DNA of 6,446 nucleotides from an uncultured Eubacteriales bacterium (lineage in GTDB: Bacteria > Bacillota_A > Clostridia > Lachnospirales > Lachnospiraceae): the NCBI GenBank assembly GCA_902803345.1, contig CADCPV010000410.1:1-6446 (forward strand), written 5' to 3'. Shown one piece after another: positions 6,359 to 6,446 of the stretch (the stretch's first letter is position 1; every line of letters starts with the position of its first letter). Made by a program: the position numbers and the translations under genes. The notes under the pieces were generated by a model. It saw only the letters and a program-made list of their open reading frames with translations, did not search any database and was not told the origin of the DNA.

Positions 6359-6387
6359 TTGACAGGCGGAACGGAATGTTGTAGAAT
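6359..6387 (+). promoter_or_regulatory. Near-consensus promoter for a gene beyond the right edge
   Basis: A perfect TTGACA (6359-6364), a 17-base spacer and TAGAAT (6382-6387) match the sigma-A consensus at 11 of 12 positions. It points rightward, away from the ABC-F gene, with the start expected near 6394. The -10 boxes of the two divergent promoters are about 118 bases apart, so they could share a regulator, but I found no clear shared operator. Confidence 0.85.
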
Positions 6388-6406
6388 AACGGGGATGGAT
6401 TTTAAA

Positions 6407-6423
6407 CCGGTACGGGATACCGG
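6407..6423 (+). promoter_or_regulatory. Leader hairpin upstream of the off-window gene
   Basis: CCGGTA (6407-6412) and TACCGG (6418-6423) form a perfect 6-bp stem around the 5-nt loop CGGGA. It lies just after the predicted start site and before the ribosome binding site. No T-run follows, so it is not a terminator. It may stabilise the 5' end of the mRNA or serve as an inverted-repeat binding site. Confidence 0.4.
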
Positions 6424-6436
6424 AAAGGCTGTCGAT

Positions 6437-6445
6437 AAGGAGAGG
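6437..6445 (+). promoter_or_regulatory. Ribosome binding site of a gene starting just past the window
   Basis: AAGGAGAGG at the last bases of the window is a strong Shine-Dalgarno sequence. With normal spacing, the start codon should fall within about 10 bases after position 6446. Together with the promoter at 6359-6387, it shows a divergent gene whose product cannot be seen here. Confidence 0.7.
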
Positions 6446-6446
6446 C

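Noticed and set aside
4623..6362. Very long open frame (579 codons) on the plus strand antisense to the ABC-F gene
   Set aside because: It is the exact antisense of an intact ABC-F protein with all Walker and signature motifs. Its translation shows no recognisable domain, and it has no promoter or ribosome binding site of its own. Long antisense frames are common opposite GC-rich genes.

Overview
The window looks like chromosomal DNA of an anaerobic Bacillota, most likely Clostridia close to Lachnospiraceae. This rests on the gene order DUF4364 - rpmE - DUF1385 (YqhQ-like) - prmC - prfA, strong AGGAGG-type ribosome binding sites, sigma-A-like promoters with 17-base spacers, and a YdiF-type ABC-F ATPase. 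The coding DNA is moderately GC-rich. The intergenic stretch near 4245-4331 is clearly AT-rich.

Left half, plus strand (1-3740). The window opens inside a DUF4364 winged-helix gene. An extended -10 promoter and a short hairpin leader then drive rpmE (ribosomal protein bL31, zinc-binding form), which ends at a very strong 16-bp terminator. Next come three tightly packed genes: the membrane protein DUF1385, prmC (overlapping it by 14 nt and starting at GTG) and prfA (4-nt ATGA overlap with prmC). PrmC methylates the glutamine of the GGQ motif in PrfA, so enzyme and substrate are made from one transcript. A terminator that can work on both strands separates prfA from the convergent genes to the right.

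Right half, minus strand (3774-6233). A short methylglyoxal-synthase-family gene (mgsA-like, with several altered active-site positions) lies downstream of a 633-aa ABC-F protein of the YdiF/Uup type. Each has its own recognisable promoter. The mgsA promoter is the most interesting part: an 18-bp sequence very like a Rex (NADH/NAD+ sensor) operator covers its -10 box, and a perfect 16-bp palindrome sits in its 5' leader.

Right edge (6234-6446). This is a divergent intergenic region holding the ABC-F promoter on the minus strand. On the plus strand it has a near-consensus promoter, a leader hairpin and a ribosome binding site for a gene whose start codon lies just beyond the window.

Most of the window is translation housekeeping. 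No mobile element, CRISPR array, tRNA or rRNA was seen, and no clearly new system is present. The points that merit a second look are the altered methylglyoxal synthase and its apparent redox operator, the leader palindrome, an orphan translation start after prfA, and the rpmE leader hairpin.
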